A DNA stretch of 64,000 bases from Enchytraeus crypticus (GCA_905160935.1 CAJHZI010000238.1:62001-126000); one strand, 5' to 3'. Positions 42,753-56,413 are shown, counted from the stretch's first letter. Notes: generated from the sequence alone by a model not told the origin. Made by a program: numbers and translations.

Positions 42753-45700
42753 CTAAACAACTTCGGCCTTCGATGCCTCGTCAAAATTTTCCACAAGATC
42801 TGAAATGCACAATAGACAATATCATAAATAAATTACATAACATATAACATAACAACAATTAGAGTGCTACAGTCATCAATGGCAACATTGAGCACTATTG
42901 AGACAAAATCAAGCCAAAATACATGCAAAATACAATGTATAACTGATTAAATCCATTCCACAGAAGAACGGTTCAACTAAGGGTGTGGTTAGAGACAAAA
43001 GCCATAGCGAACTAAATTGCAAAAAAACCACCATACTAAATACCTCAATTCATAAATGACAAGCGTCAAGTCTTGAATAACTAAGACAACTAAATAATTT
43101 AATACAAGGATTATTTAATCATCTACAAGGCATTAACCTATTAACACTGTGCTCATGAGATCTGATGAGTTTTTTTGCTCTGAACTGGATGCGGCTAGTG
43201 CATGCTCTGCATATCAATATCTACTAATGTATCTAATATATCAATATCATGAATTCTTTAGAAGCATGGCTTTTCATAATATCACAAGTACACGGAAGTT
43301 ATTAATAAGGAAGAGAGAGTAGTAGGAGAGAATTTATACCTGGGACCTCGTCATCATCTACCTCAAGAGCAGCGTGTGACCCTCCCTCACCTGCACAATC
43401 AATAAATCAATAAATCAATCAATCAAATGAACTGATCATCGTCATTCAATTTTACACTTGGAATATCATTCCCATAATTATCAGGCACTTAATAAGTTAA
43501 TGGTCACCAATTTGTCAAAACTACCAAGCAAGGAAATATTAAAATATTAAAATTAATTTGTAATAAAAACTATATAGGAAGAAACCTTTTGCTTGTACTT
43601 AGCATTAATATAATTATCAACCGCTGCAGTATTGTTGATTTGAACTTAAAATGGACAATCGTCTATGGCTACATTCACGTTATCAATAAACCAGCAAATC
43701 CTATTTTTGTCTACTCTAAAAGAGCAGCTCATTGGACAGTCAGCTCTATAAAACCATTTTAATATTTTAATGCTAACAGGGCAGCAGCATCTTCATAGTT
43801 CTAATGAATCACATTAAATTTAACAAAAATTAAAAAATACAATGCTCATAATAAACACAAGACAGAAACAAGAAGTGCAAGACAAACAAAACAATCCTAT
43901 AGGATATTCCAAATAAACACAACAAGCTAAACACAATTAGATATTCCCAATAAATATAACAAGCTAAACACAGTAAACACATAACAGATTCGCAATAAAC
44001 ATAACAAGCTAAACACAATAAGCACAAGACCGGCGCCATAAACAAAAGAATTAGTGAGATGACAAACCTGTGGGGGCGCCACCTTCCATAGACATCTTGT
44101 TGAGCATAGACGTCAAGTTTTCTGCTCTCAGCTGACTCAGTAACGACGGCAGCAGATCTGTGATCGCTGTCAATCAATCAATCAATTAAGCAATCAATCA
44201 ATTTTAACAGCAATAACATAAAATACCGCATTTAAATAAGACACTAACACTAAAGCATTTTATAGTACATTTAAAAAAAAAAATTAAAATACCAAAAGTT
44301 TGATGTAATAAAATAGTAAAATTAATACCAATGTTTGCTTTAAAACTGATAAACAAACATTGAAGATAGACAGCAGTAGCTGAAATGACTGGATATATAC
44401 CGTGCTATATATCAGCCACAGTTACGTAGTCACTTAATTAGACCCGAACGTCAAAGCAGCATTTTAATTACAGATATCACAGCTAACGATAATACTAACG
44501 ATTAGATAATTAGATATCACTAACGTTTTGTCTCAGCATGTCCTGTGATAGCAAATGTGTTAGACTGTAGACAGGCCTGCACCTTAGGGTTGTTGAAGTG
44601 TATCACCTCTCCATCGTCCTTGATCAAATTAACCTATCAATCAATCAATCAATAAATAAATCAATCAAATAGTCAATCATCCATCCAGCTAAACTATCAT
44701 ACCAGTCAAATATGAGACCCGGATCTGTTATGTCAGAAAGATTGCAGGTATTACAATGCAGATTTTGACATCGAGATTACTATTTCACAGATTTTATTTC
44801 ACGAACATACAACATAATATAAGTGACAGTTTACTATTCCTACTTTACACATTAACAATAGGTGTAAACTGTACAATTTCTCAACAACATCAAATAAACT
44901 CTATAATGAAATCGTTGATGGCTGCGGACATTTTAATTTTCAAATTATAGCCATCAGAAAGTTAAATCAAGTGCAAATTAGAGCAATCAGGCAATACGAA
45001 TTAGTTTCTAGAGACTAAATAGAAAGTGAAAAACATTTCTGTCACATACAGTGTACACGTATATGCTATTCATGCTAGTATCTTAACTAACTTCTAGAAT
45101 CACTGTCATCACTTATCGGTAAAGACAAATGATATAATTATATAGTATAATTATATATATATATAAATATATTATCAATGGTACTGCCAGAGTTGTCAGC
45201 AGATAAAACCAAATTAATACCTCCTCTATACCGCTGATGACGTTCACTCCAATCTTCTTCAACGTCGTCTGAATCTTCTTGTCATCAGTGACATTTGACT
45301 TGTGCACAACCTTCTTCTTTCTTCTCGCTGTGCCCTACAATCAGCCAATCAGTCAGTAATGTTAGACTTTATTAAAGAATACTACATTATTTTTTCTTAT
45401 CACTGTAATCTCATCAGTGCCTCACTATCAATCAACTATTAGTGCCCAGTAACTAGTGTAACGTGACTTATCCCACTTACGTCTCTAAAGAACTCTAAGT
45501 CAATCAATCAAATCACATTGTAAGGCCTATGTACTACTACAAGGCCTATGTACTACTACCTTCCTCTGCCTAAAATAACTCTATCAATAAATCAATATTC
45601 AGCAGAAGAAAGAAAGGAAACTCATATGGATCCATATAGGAGGCAAATTACTCTTTTCCTTCAAAAATACTCAGTGACATGAGATGTAAACTAAATCTCT

Positions 45701-45899
45701 CCAGCTAAAATAAAGAAATCTTTCAAAGCAAAACATAATTCGACACTGTATTAATCGATTAATAGATATAAAAAAGAATTAGTTAAATTTTTATTTAACA
45801 AATAACAGAGAATTAAGGAATTATAATCTAAGAAAGCCTACAAACCTTTCCACCGATCCTGACTTGCTCCTGTAGCAGCTTCAATTTCTCAGCGTTCAT
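42753..45899 (-). CDS. BTF3: basic transcription factor 3 / nascent polypeptide-associated complex beta subunit
   Basis: Six coding exons in transcript order: 45899-45846, 45334-45221, 44633-44525, 44166-44068, 43390-43340, 42799-42753 (stop TAG at 42755-42753). All phases join, giving 157 residues, the usual BTF3 length. The protein starts [18 protein letters not shown]; the next exon has [20 protein letters not shown], the conserved basic ribosome-binding motif (RRKKK). The NAC domain follows ('[19 protein letters not shown]', '[20 protein letters not shown]') and the conserved end is [16 protein letters not shown]-beta pairs with NAC-alpha at the ribosome exit tunnel to shield nascent chains and guide targeting. 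The start is the only ATG in a favourable position. Four of five introns carry TTGA-type arrays just before the acceptor. Confidence 0.96.
42838..42928 (+). mobile_element. repeat D copy in BTF3 last intron
   Basis: ATAACAACAATTAGAGTGCT followed by CATCAATGGCAACATTGAGC, near identical to 40965-41035. Confidence 0.75.
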
Positions 45900-46744
45900 G
45901 TTTAGAAATTATTACAGAAATCCTGTCAAGAAATCTACAAACAACAGAATAATTATAAAGAATTTAGTAACTCTTCTTTGCTAATACTGCTACTGTTGCT
46001 AAAATATTAAATCACAAGAAAATACAACAACGGTACTAGGCAAAAGTGTGCAACTTATTTCAAAATATACTTACTTATTCCAGTAACATTAAAGAATATT
46101 CTTTACTACTATTTTTTATTTTTAGGAATATTTTTATATATTATTTTACAAAGAAAAGAGCAATTAAGATCAACATGGAATTGTAGCGGAGTACTTAAAG
46201 AAACAGGTTTACCTTATCTTAATGATACTCGGTTAGATTTAACGTACTAGCATTGATTTGCATTACGGTAATCAATATGTGTAAATTCTTATCACATTAA
46301 AATATTTTAAATGACAAATATTTCTCGGACATCAGTAACACACCGACAGATATTAAGCTTCATAATTTAATTGCAGCTAGATTTCGTCAAAAGCTTCGAA
46401 CTAGGACAGAGGTAAACTTAATAGCCCTACCTAACCACAAAATGAAATTTAGAACAAAGGACGGACATTACAAGTCGAATCCTGCGTGGAAAGACGTTTG
46501 CCTAACCTATCACTTCTTTCAGAATAAGACTCAAAGCTTTGAGTAAATTACGACTATTGAACAATCTGTAATCCCTATAAAACCATCAATACATTAAAAT
46601 AAACTTTGACATATATTATACGAGTACTGATAAAAAATAAATACTCGGTGAATTTACAGATAAAATATAGAAATTAGTTTAACAAACAGCACGAGGATTC
46701 TGTATCTATAACCATAGAGTTTACATTAGTGGACGACTAGGATC

Positions 46745-46757
46745 TCACTTCCGGTAA
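46745..46757 (-). promoter_or_regulatory. possible ETS/GABP-type promoter site upstream of BTF3
   Basis: ACCGGAAGTGAG on the minus strand, about 850 bp upstream of the BTF3 ATG. ETS sites are common in promoters of ribosome-associated genes. No transcription start or 5' UTR exon could be confirmed. Confidence 0.22.
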
Positions 46758-46949
46758 GCATTGTACGGAGTGCTGCCAAACATCTAAGAAATTCCTTCCA
46801 AAAAGTGCAGGACAATATTTCTCTTTAATTTCGGCAATGATATGCATTCCGATGCCTAACTGATCCTAAAAATATTTACTATCTCTCTGTCGTGCTCTGC
46901 CAAATGGAAAGTCCGGCTGGATTAACGCACTTGGTTTAGTTGCATGTCT

Positions 46950-47197
46950 TATTTAGTTGCATGTCTCAATAGCGTAGGGGTTACGACAAGAAGTTTTAAA
47001 TGACAGATCCTGAGGTGAATTGAACTCTCGTGGGTTCGAATCCCAGCCGCGCTGATCTGAGAGTAAAATCTCGCACATTCACTGAACTGGATATACGAAA
47101 AATGGACTACATGTAAATTGCCTAACGGATTTAACATGTGCTATTAAAAAGTGATAGATATCGACATAGTTGATCATTTCCCTATAATATGTGTGTG
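46950..47197 (+). mobile_element. SINE-A copy (tRNA-derived), near full length
   Basis: TCTCAATAGCGTAGGGGTTA head (A-box region), GGGTTCGAATCCCAGCCGCG B-box region and the family end GATATCGACATAGTTGATCA. It abuts SINE-C at 47215. Confidence 0.88.
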
Positions 47198-47214
47198 TCC
47201 TTTTTTACTTTTGC

Positions 47215-47462
47215 GTGTCAATAATCGAAGTTAAGCTACATCGGCCTCTGTTAGTACTTTGTGGGCGACTACCTAGGAAGACCGAGTGCCAACAGCTTTG
47301 AAGGAAAACTCCCAGGGTGATGGAAGGTTATTCTTAAATCCGCGCCAGCTGCAAATGATGCGAAATTGAAAGGCAAAGCTTAGTAATAATCATAGATAGG
47401 GAGGAGGAAATGAGCCATAAACAAGCATCTGTGCTTCCTGACCCAGTGTGCCGTTATTATAT
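47215..47462 (+). mobile_element. SINE-C copy (5S rRNA-derived), best preserved
   Basis: ATCGAAGTTAAGCTACATCG, GCCTCTGTTAGTACTTTGTG, GGCGACTACCTAGGAAGACC and GAGTGCCAACAGCTTT match the 3' two-thirds of animal 5S rRNA in order. The SINE-C body follows. It begins exactly at the end of SINE-A. Confidence 0.88.
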
Positions 47463-47924
47463 TATGTAGTCCAAGGTATATATTCATACTCAGAGTCTGG
47501 TTTCACGCTCCATATAGAACACTCCATAGATCAACAAGATAATCCCTACATAAAAGGCTATCGTTCACATAATCTTGTAGATTCTTTATCGACATTTACA
47601 CGTAGTAGTCAATAATGCATATAAGATACATAAAAGTAAATTTAATAAAATTTAGCACCATTACTACCATGAGAAGAAAAGCAAACAATATTCGAGTTTT
47701 ACAATAAAAGTTAAATAATACTCTAGTGGAGCGCTATGTACTGTTGTCGACAACAACATCGAGTAAAAGGAAAACAAAACAAAACCGATGAGAAGAAAAT
47801 AGTCTATTGGAACCATATGAAAATGAAGCTGAAAATGTCCTTTATATTTTTGTACTTAATAGGAATTAATTTCTTATATGTGTTATATTTTGAAGTAATT
47901 TTCTGAAATTAGGTTTTTGCATTG

Positions 47925-49232
47925 CTGTTTGGCCTTTTCTATTCTTTGCTCGTTGGCTTGGTAAGGTGGTGCTCGATGTCAATTAGCATTAACTACAGTA
48001 GTAGACTTTCTTTACAAATATTCATATAAAAAGTTAACAAAAAAAAACTACAGTATTTCGCTAGATTCGCCAATATTTAATCGTGATGCACGCAATTCAG
48101 ACAAAGTAGACTACATAACCTCCGGCCTGAACTGAAGAGTAACATTAGCATCAATCTTATAGCTGTAGTCTTAGAGCAATAGCTGCATGAGCAAAGCCTT
48201 ATCGCTCCTAACTTAGCCAAGTGATGACGGTTCGTAAACTACACAAGGAATCTAAAGGAATCTTTTATGAGCTCAATGGATCCTAATAGTCCACGTCTTG
48301 AGGGTAATGACCTCGTAAAACAACAATTAATAATTTATACTAATCTAAAAAATCCCAATAAAACTTACAAGCTTATTTAAAATATAACAAGACGAAAGAT
48401 TTAGTAAGACAGTTAATTCAATTACTTGTTATAAAAATTAAATTAAAAAGTAATAATTTCTAAATTTTTATGCTGCTACAAACATTATTTGCTATGAATT
48501 ATGTAACTACTTTATATAGTTTAATATTCTTTAATATACATGTGTATTCTGAGTGCAATAATGTCTTTGCACTTGTACACAAGTTTCAATTGACGAGCCA
48601 TGTGTACACATAGACTATATAATTGTGTAGCTATATTTTAGCATGTGCAATATAAACTATTGACGAAGAACCTGAACATTGCAATAGAACGTACCTAACT
48701 ACAACAAAATCAAAACAAAATCAATCTCACAGAATATATTTCAAATCAACAAACGTCAATATCGGACTAAGCCAGTGGCTTGTTGGAAACTAGTTCGTCA
48801 GTGGATCAGTAGTGCAAGATTAAAATAAAGTGCTATCCCTGACAGTGACATGCTATCGAGCAGGAAATTGACGCTTAACTTGGTTTTAGCTCTGTATCTG
48901 CCAATGCGTAAGTCACATTCACAATAAAGAAGCTGACAATTGACTGGTGTGGGTATTAACATATAAATCATAAACAAGCTGCATAATGAAACTCGTTCTC
49001 AGCACTTGCTAACAAACTCTAGCTAATTCCTAATTCTATAGTGTATTTAAATTCTGAAATACGCATAAACCATTTCATCTTAGTTGGATGGAGCCAGCGG
49101 CGATGTCGGTAAAATATTCGATCGTGGATCAGTACGTGCGGGGTTCAAATCCTGGGCTCGCCCGTCATTGACATCACTTTCGAGTGAGGAAACTGACGTT
49201 AACATTAGCTTTACCAGCTTTAGCTTTTAACC
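47925..49232. mobile_element. repeat D (-) and two SINE-B (+) copies in a gene-free stretch
   Basis: 47925-48005 is repeat D in minus orientation. 48765-48890 is a strongly decayed SINE-B. 49085-49232 is a well-kept SINE-B (GGGTTCAAATCCTGGGCTCG; CGAGTGAGGAAACTGACGTT). Nothing else is recognised between 47463 and 49500. Confidence 0.75.
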
Positions 49233-49510
49233 AATACTTCTCGCAGAGTAGCATAGACAGATGACTTCCAAAAGTAGCTCTAACTAGCTTTTAGACTACT
49301 GATCTGACCCAAAAAACTTAATGAACTTTCCGCACTAAAAGAATAACATCTCAAAATTTCATTAAAAAAAGATATCAGTTATACTCTTAAACAATAGACT
49401 CAGACTAAATAGTAAACGCCAGAGGATCATTCCATAGGCCTAAATGGTAGATCAGTGGGTTCTAATTCATGTTCATCCAGTCGTCAATGTGCCTCCATAC
49501 AACAAACGTC

Positions 49511-52500
49511 TCAAGCTGATTCCGAGCTATACTCTTCAACAGCATCCTCAGATTTGAATGTTGAAGAACGCAAACAAAACTGTCCCTCAGATAGTTTTCC
49601 ACTTCCTATCTTTATTCCATGTTTAGACAGAGTTAACACACCCCCGTCTTCCACCAGGGAGAGTAGACCAGGTGCTGTGGAACTGACGTCTTTGTGGCGA
49701 ACAATCCTGATCACTCTTACACATACAGGCCTATTGTTTCCAGTGACACATAGAAGCTCTTTGTAGCGGCGTGATCTCTGATTAGAAGTAGAAGAATGAT
49801 TTGAATTATCGGCGTCATAGTCGCTACCGCTACTCACACCATCACAAGCCCCGCTGTCAGCAGTACAATAACTAGCAGAGCTTGAACTATAAGCAGTACA
49901 AACGGTACAGTAGCTACTGGAGAAAGTGCTATAGCTACTTCTACTAGCACAGTAGCTGTTAGAGGCAGTAATCTCGTTGTCCTTCTCGTTCTTGTCGACA
50001 CGATTTTCTCTAAATATTCCGCCACGATAACTGCGACTATCACATTCAATGTCTGGACTACACGCATGCATCAGTCCATCATTACTTCCAGTCACACAGT
50101 TAAAATTATTGTCAGATTTGTTAGTTATAAAGTAAGACGAGGCACCATTACAAGAGAAAGTCTCGGGCTTACTATCTATATCACAATTCTCTACCACACG
50201 TCGATTGCCTAAGATAGAAGAATTCCTACCAGAGTTCTTCTCTAAGCCGATAACATAACATCTAATCTTATTACCGTTACACGCCAGCGCTCTAGCGGTC
50301 AACGGTGGCTCCTCGATTTCGCAACAGTCTCTAGAAAAAACCGATTTTAATTCAGAATCGTTGAGATTCTCATCGCATGGTTCGACCAGTATGGCGGCTC
50401 TGGGATAATTACCTAAAGTATCTTGCACGGTACAACAGCCAGACCACGTGTCACACTGACCATCAAGTGTCTGTGGCATGTCCTCACTCTTCACCATCTC
50501 ATCACAACTACAAGAGTTGCAGTGAGATAAAACCATACGCCTGCCTGTTCCTTCGTCATTCGCTAGCGACACAACGCTACCACTCGTTGAGTTAAGCCGA
50601 GTAGAGCCGGCGTTCCGGTTATGCCGACTGAGAGAAGCATTGATCCGGCTTTTGTCTGATTCGCTAAAACAGCAGGAAGTCCTTGCGTCTACTCTACACA
50701 AGTAAACGAACGGTTGCAGCGATGGCTTTTTTGCATGACAAAATCGATCCGGCGTAGACTTTCTACATCTGCAGCTCTTGCAGGGCCCACTTGATCTATC
50801 ATTACTACAATTTGTGCAAATAAATTTCTTACAGTATCTGCTGCTATTTGCTGCATTAAAATAGCTGACAGTATCACCACGGCAACTCCCACTAATATCA
50901 TTACCTAGACCTCTACAGCTGTCACACTCATTCTTATTGCTATTATTACTGTTATTACTATTTCTATTATTGTTATCAATACTACAACAGTTGACATCAA
51001 TACTTTCACTATTGCTTCCACATTCACCACTGAAATCAATGAAGCCACAACCAGCGAGGTTTTTAGCGTCATCACCGCTAAGTCTGCGTGTGCTCTCACA
51101 CTCACGTCTACAACGTCTTGATGACACAGTCGCCTCCTTATCACAAACTATTACGTCTTTGATCTCCCCGCTAAAGCCTTCGTGTAAATTTGAAAAACTT
51201 TCAGACGCAAACTCACTCGGCTTTAGTACTTCACTTTCGTTCAGGCACAAGATGGAAGAATCAGACTTAGCTAAACTTCTACTAGAGTGAGCAATACTAT
51301 TATCTATAATTCTATGATATTCAACGCTATCAGAAGAATATGTACTAGAAGTTAACGCACAGGTTTCGTTGCTAGAGGCATCATAATTTAACAGAGTCAT
51401 AGAGTTGAGATTGCACGGAGAAATAGTATTATCCGCTGACATTCCTGTCTTCTCTTCTTTACAGTAAGAAGCTAAATGGTCGCCACTGGCTAGGCACTTG
51501 TCATTACACGAGGCTTCGTCACCAATCGGCACAGGCCGGCTTCTTGTTCCTCTAGACAATCGATACAGTCCAAGTTGCTTGAGATCTTTAGCAGGTCTAC
51601 TACAAGGGTCGGGGTCATATCGACCATTTCTAACTTTCGATTTGACCTTTGACCTCTTATGACCAGGGCTAGCAGATTTACGCGACAACAGCTTATAATC
51701 ATTCCACTCTACATCTTGGTATTGCTCGAAAATTTCATTACTCTGAGGTGGTCTTTCATGGGATTCAAAGCTGAATCCATGCCTTTGAACTGTATGATTG
51801 TTTAAGTGCATCCCATCCAGTGTTCTCCCTGATGTTAACCATGTTAGTGGTGGTAAAATATCCATATCAGCGTCAGAGACAACCTCGTGTGATTCTTGAC
51901 CGCTTATTGTCGAATACACGCTCGGCAACGGAAGTGCAGATTGTGCGGCGGAGTGATCTTTACATGAAAGTCCATTCCATATACTTCTAAATGCAGCACA
52001 TTCCGAGTCTAGTAACTCCTTAATACTATCAATAGAGTCTAACTCTGCAGAGATTCGCGAGATTTTACTATCGAGTTCTGTCCCGACAGATTTAGAAACA
52101 AGGCTCACCTGCAACTCATCACCAATGCTGCTAATACTATTATCTTCTACACCTATATCGATACTGTCCGACGAATCTGTAAAACTGTTGATCTCTGCTT
52201 GTTGTAAACTGACTGAACTGCAAAATACTGAAGACTCACTAGTCAAGTCTCTCGATGAATCAGAAACTAGATTTGGAAAACCGAAAATACTGGGATTACT
52301 AGACACGGGTACTTCTGTAGAGTATCTAGGGGAAACAGAAACAGTTCGAGATTCGGAGAGATTCTGGAAGCAGGTAATCATTTCCTCTTCCATTCCGACA
52401 GTTTCTTCCATTCCCCAGGCCTCAGGAATGTCATCGTCAAACACTATTAGTGGGGAATTCGTCAAACCAACAGAATTTTCTGTTAAGCGTGAAGCACCGG

Positions 52501-54968
52501 AATTCTCGAAGCAAGGCTCAGTAGAAGAGCAGGATACTCCTAGTGGTTGAATACAGTAGCTGTGCTCCTCTGCAATTCTTAGCCAATCAGCTCCAGAGCA
52601 GTCTAGCGCAGGGTCAGAGATAACAGCAGCTGTTAACTTCCTTCCCTCTCCGCCGAATATCTCGCCTCGATTGCCCATTTCTTGGACAATAACCTCCTCG
52701 CCGTTGTTGTTGTCATGTCTGCCACGACTCCAATTGTTGTCATCACCATTTCCACCAGACAAATATTGACTCAATTGCTTCTCAGTGTTTAGAGATTTAG
52801 ATCCAACGTTCAACATTCCATTTTTCCTAGAAATGTTTCTATGATCAGTTTTTACCGTTGAGTTGACAGAAGATTTGGACAAGGCCATGCGACAATACCT
52901 ATCAACGCTAATTGAAGACGTACAATTCACAAATGAGCTTGATTTAAGTCGATTCTGAGATTTTATTCCAGATTTGACAACAGTTGAGGCAGAAGCAGGT
53001 TTGTTGGCCACATCTTTAAGCGAATAATTACGAAGAGGAACTGTACGGCTCAAGACGGTGCTCGATGTTGTTCTAGACAAAGGATTCTGTTTAATTCGTT
53101 GCTGAATTAGAATTTGATTAGACTGACTTAATTTTTGACTAGATTCTGCAGGCAATGAATGTGAAGCAGGGGAAATGGATTGATAGCAGAGTGAAGTATG
53201 AGGAGACTCGACATCATCGTAAGTATCATCATCTTCATCAACAGCAATGTCAGACACATCAGTGCAGTGATTAGAACGAGAGCTGGATGCAGACAAGAGA
53301 GGGAGAAGAATCTTCTTGAAGCAATGACCATTCGCATAGTTACCTGTGCACACAACCAGACAAATCAACAAGTTACAAATAAAATAAAACTAACAATGTT
53401 TAAAACAAAAAACAACATAAAACTAACAATGTTCAAAACAAAAAACAACATAAAACTAACAATGTCCAAAACAAAAAACAACATAAAACTAAAAACGTTC
53501 AAAACAAATAACAAAGTAAAACTAACAACGTTCAAAACAAAAATACATAAATAAAACTAATCACATTCAAAACAAATAACAACTAAAACTAACAATGTTC
53601 AAAACAAAAAACAACATAAAACTAACAATGTTCAAAACATATAACAACATAAAACTGTATATAGACATATAATGACAACAATTGAGCCAGACAGCAGAGC
53701 TTTAACCATCAACAACAGCGCGGAGTTCAACAGTCTTTCACCCGTGGCTGTGGCATCATGATTTAAATGCACACATTCGCTGTTCTACAGTCAGTCACAC
53801 TTTAGCCAATAAGCTACAGGTTTTCACTGATAGCAGGAGAAAGATTAAAAAATAGCGCAATATCGCTTTAGATTGATTAAATTCCATGCCAGAGAGAAAA
53901 CTAAAATTTTAAATAGTAAATAATCTTTTATCCTACATCAAGCTTCCGTAATGAAATATAGTGGACCCCAACCATAATTTTCAATCCAGTCTCGACACAC
54001 CAGGCACATTATTTTACTGCAGACCCTGATTTCAATATTAAATGAAAAACTTAATTTAAAATTATGAAACATTCGCAACTCACCAAAACGGAAAAGAAAA
54101 TAAAGAAGAGATTAGGATGTAGTTAGGGAAATATCTGAAATAAATACATGGCAACATTCAAGAGTAAAAACAGAACAGACACTATTGCAAGAAGTTCCCA
54201 GTATATACTAACCATTTGATAGCTTTTGTTTCCAGTCGATGCAAGCCTTTGAAAAGAACTCATTGTTCAAGGCATCAGCTCTAAACCTAAATCGTCAATT
54301 AATCAATCAATTAATCATACATTATATCATGATACCAATTCTGTTTAATAGCAAACAGTTTAATAGTAAAGGCTTGCTAAATGAAACTTCAAAATGGAAC
54401 TAAATATCTAAACATAGTAAAAAACTAGCGGCTGACTGAATAAAACAAAAAGAAGATTTAGCTTCACAGTTTGAAGACAAACACCTCTGCATTTGCTATC
54501 AATACATTATTATATGAGTGAATTAAAACATCACTCATATCATTATAGACATCAACCTTAATTTCAAGAATTTTTATCACAGAATTTCACATCATTTGTC
54601 AATTTCATCTTAAATTTAAAATTCTGAATGCATGCAAGCATATATCTGAATCACACGCAAAAACCCACGGAATTAGTCGTACAAGAGAGATTGGAGAACT
54701 TACGGAAGTTTGCGGAAAGACTGGGACGGCTGTTGATCACAAGATGGCAGCAGATCCAGCAGCTGTCTCTGATAGGCCGAGGGCAGCCTGGTGAACGTTG
54801 AACTGTTGATCAGCTGCTGTGTATAGAAAACAAATCAATTGCAGTAAAACAACAACTGAGTGAGTTAGAGCACTGATGAGCACTGTTCAATCAAAGTAGA
54901 ATTCCAACAAATATATAGAACACCTCTCTCTCACTCTCCCAATGTACTACGCCTAACAACTAACGTTT

Positions 54969-55003
<35 letters not shown>

Positions 55004-55081
55004 TATATATATATATTAATCCGATAATATATCTATAAATATATTATGATATATTATCTAATTATACTATATATAATATAT

Positions 55082-55124
<43 letters not shown>

Positions 55125-55736
55125 TATATTATAAACATATATATATATATATATATATGTTCTCTCGCTTATCAGACAAGCGTTCTACCAACTAGACCAC
55201 CAACTGGTTAAGTATTACAACATACAAAAAATATATTTATAATTATATTATTATACATACGAGCACTAAATATTATGATACATATATTTATGTTACCCGT
55301 GTTATGTCCAAGTTGCTGAAGAATAGACCAACCGTTGACTGTACGTGCAGTAAAAAGGCCACAAAGCACTAAGATCCAAGTCAACGTCAGAAGGAGTAAT
55401 CGGTTGGTGAGCACCTAGGCTTCCAAACATAATATTACTAAATTTTCTAAAGCTAAAGGAAAAGTTTAAGGTCTATTCGTATTCTAATCCTAGCTAAACT
55501 GGGATTCAAGGGAAGAAGATGATAATATTATTAAACATAAATATTGTTTCAAGTAGTCTTACCTTCAGATTAATTCCAATCAATGGCGACTTGGGACTCA
55601 ACATATCAACAGCCGGTTTATTCCCGGTAGATGCATTTCTGAATTTATTCTGTCGAGACATCAGATTGCTGGAATACCTGGAAGATTTAGTTGCAGTAAC
55701 GTTAGTCTCAACTCTGTCTAACTTTGTCCTCCTCAT
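49511..55736 (-). CDS. ASXL: Additional sex combs-like (ASXL) protein with DEUBAD domain
   Basis: Exons in transcript order: 55736-55563, 54816-54704, 54286-54213, 53343-49511. Phases join exactly, giving 1397 residues. Residues about 50-120 form the ASXH/DEUBAD domain: 'QLINSSTFTRLPSAYQRQLL', 'DLLPSCDQQPSQSFRKLP', then 'FRADALNNEFFSKACIDWKQ', matching the ASXL core. In Asx/ASXL this domain activates the BAP1/Calypso deubiquitinase that removes ubiquitin from histone H2A. The rest is one 3.8-kb exon, low-complexity and Ser/Asn/Asp-rich, with a Cys cluster ('CKKFICTNCSND', 'CKSCRCRKSTPDRFCH') about two-thirds along. I see no canonical C-terminal ASXL PHD finger and no N-terminal HARE-HTH domain. 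The ATG at 55736 has an in-frame TAA three codons upstream, so either this is a short form or an upstream exon splices in. Family call rests on the DEUBAD exons; the big exon is joined by phase and open frame. Confidence 0.85.
53380..53665 (-). repeat. ~33-bp minisatellite before the ASXL giant exon
   Basis: About eight copies of AAAACAACATAAAACTAACA plus ATGTTCAAAAC, starting about 40 bp from the acceptor of exon 53343-49511. Confidence 0.93.
54970..55165. repeat. (TA)n microsatellite cluster
   Basis: Interrupted TA/ATA repeats of about 195 bp in an ASXL intron. Confidence 0.95.
55295..55520 (+). mobile_element. LINE-A variant tail
   Basis: GTTATGTCCAAGTTGCTGAA head, AAGTCAACGTCAGAAGGAGT block, ACTGGGATTCAAGGGAAG end with GAAGATGATAAT tail. 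Confidence 0.75.
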
Positions 55737-56413
55737 TATTCTTTATAAACTTTAAACTATATTAGAAAATAAATTGAATCTACATCCGTATACATCTGAA
55801 AATTGAAGTCAGAAACCAATATCAATAACAGACATAAAAGTGCCACAAATAAAACTTACATTTTGATAACATAAGCATTCCAAATTCTTGACCAGTGAGG
55901 CAGTAATGATGCTAATAGCGAAATGTAAGAACACTTATATAAATTTATCACAGCTTAAAAAACTTTAAAAAAAACTGAAGAGGCATTACTTGTATTTTGA
56001 TATATACTTTCAGTATAAAAATAAAAGATTCACAAAGATAACTTTATAAAGTAGTAAGAAAGCTAAGGAATAAATATTGGATAGACCTACATCGATTTTC
56101 AATACTGCACACGTAATTATATCCCGGCGCATAATGAAAATTAAAGTAGTTTCGTTAAAGGTTAAGTAATTTAAATCTTAGAAGGCTAAAAGAAGTTAAA
56201 GTTTAATCAAGATTTCATTTTTCGAATATGTACGTATATCAGTGACGAGCAGTTTCTCATTTATTTCTTGAAACAACACAAATTTACTGATCAGCAGTCC
56301 GAAACATTATCTTGTTATGCCTCTCTGACTGATCAGTAAACTACGTTTAACTTGTCAGATCCATTGAAAGCGTTAAGAACCATCGCGACGATCAATATTA
56401 TTTCAAAATCAGA

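Noticed and set aside
47215-47300. A genuine 5S rRNA gene
   Set aside because: Only the 3' part of 5S is matched, with substitutions, and it continues into a repeated body; it is a SINE head.
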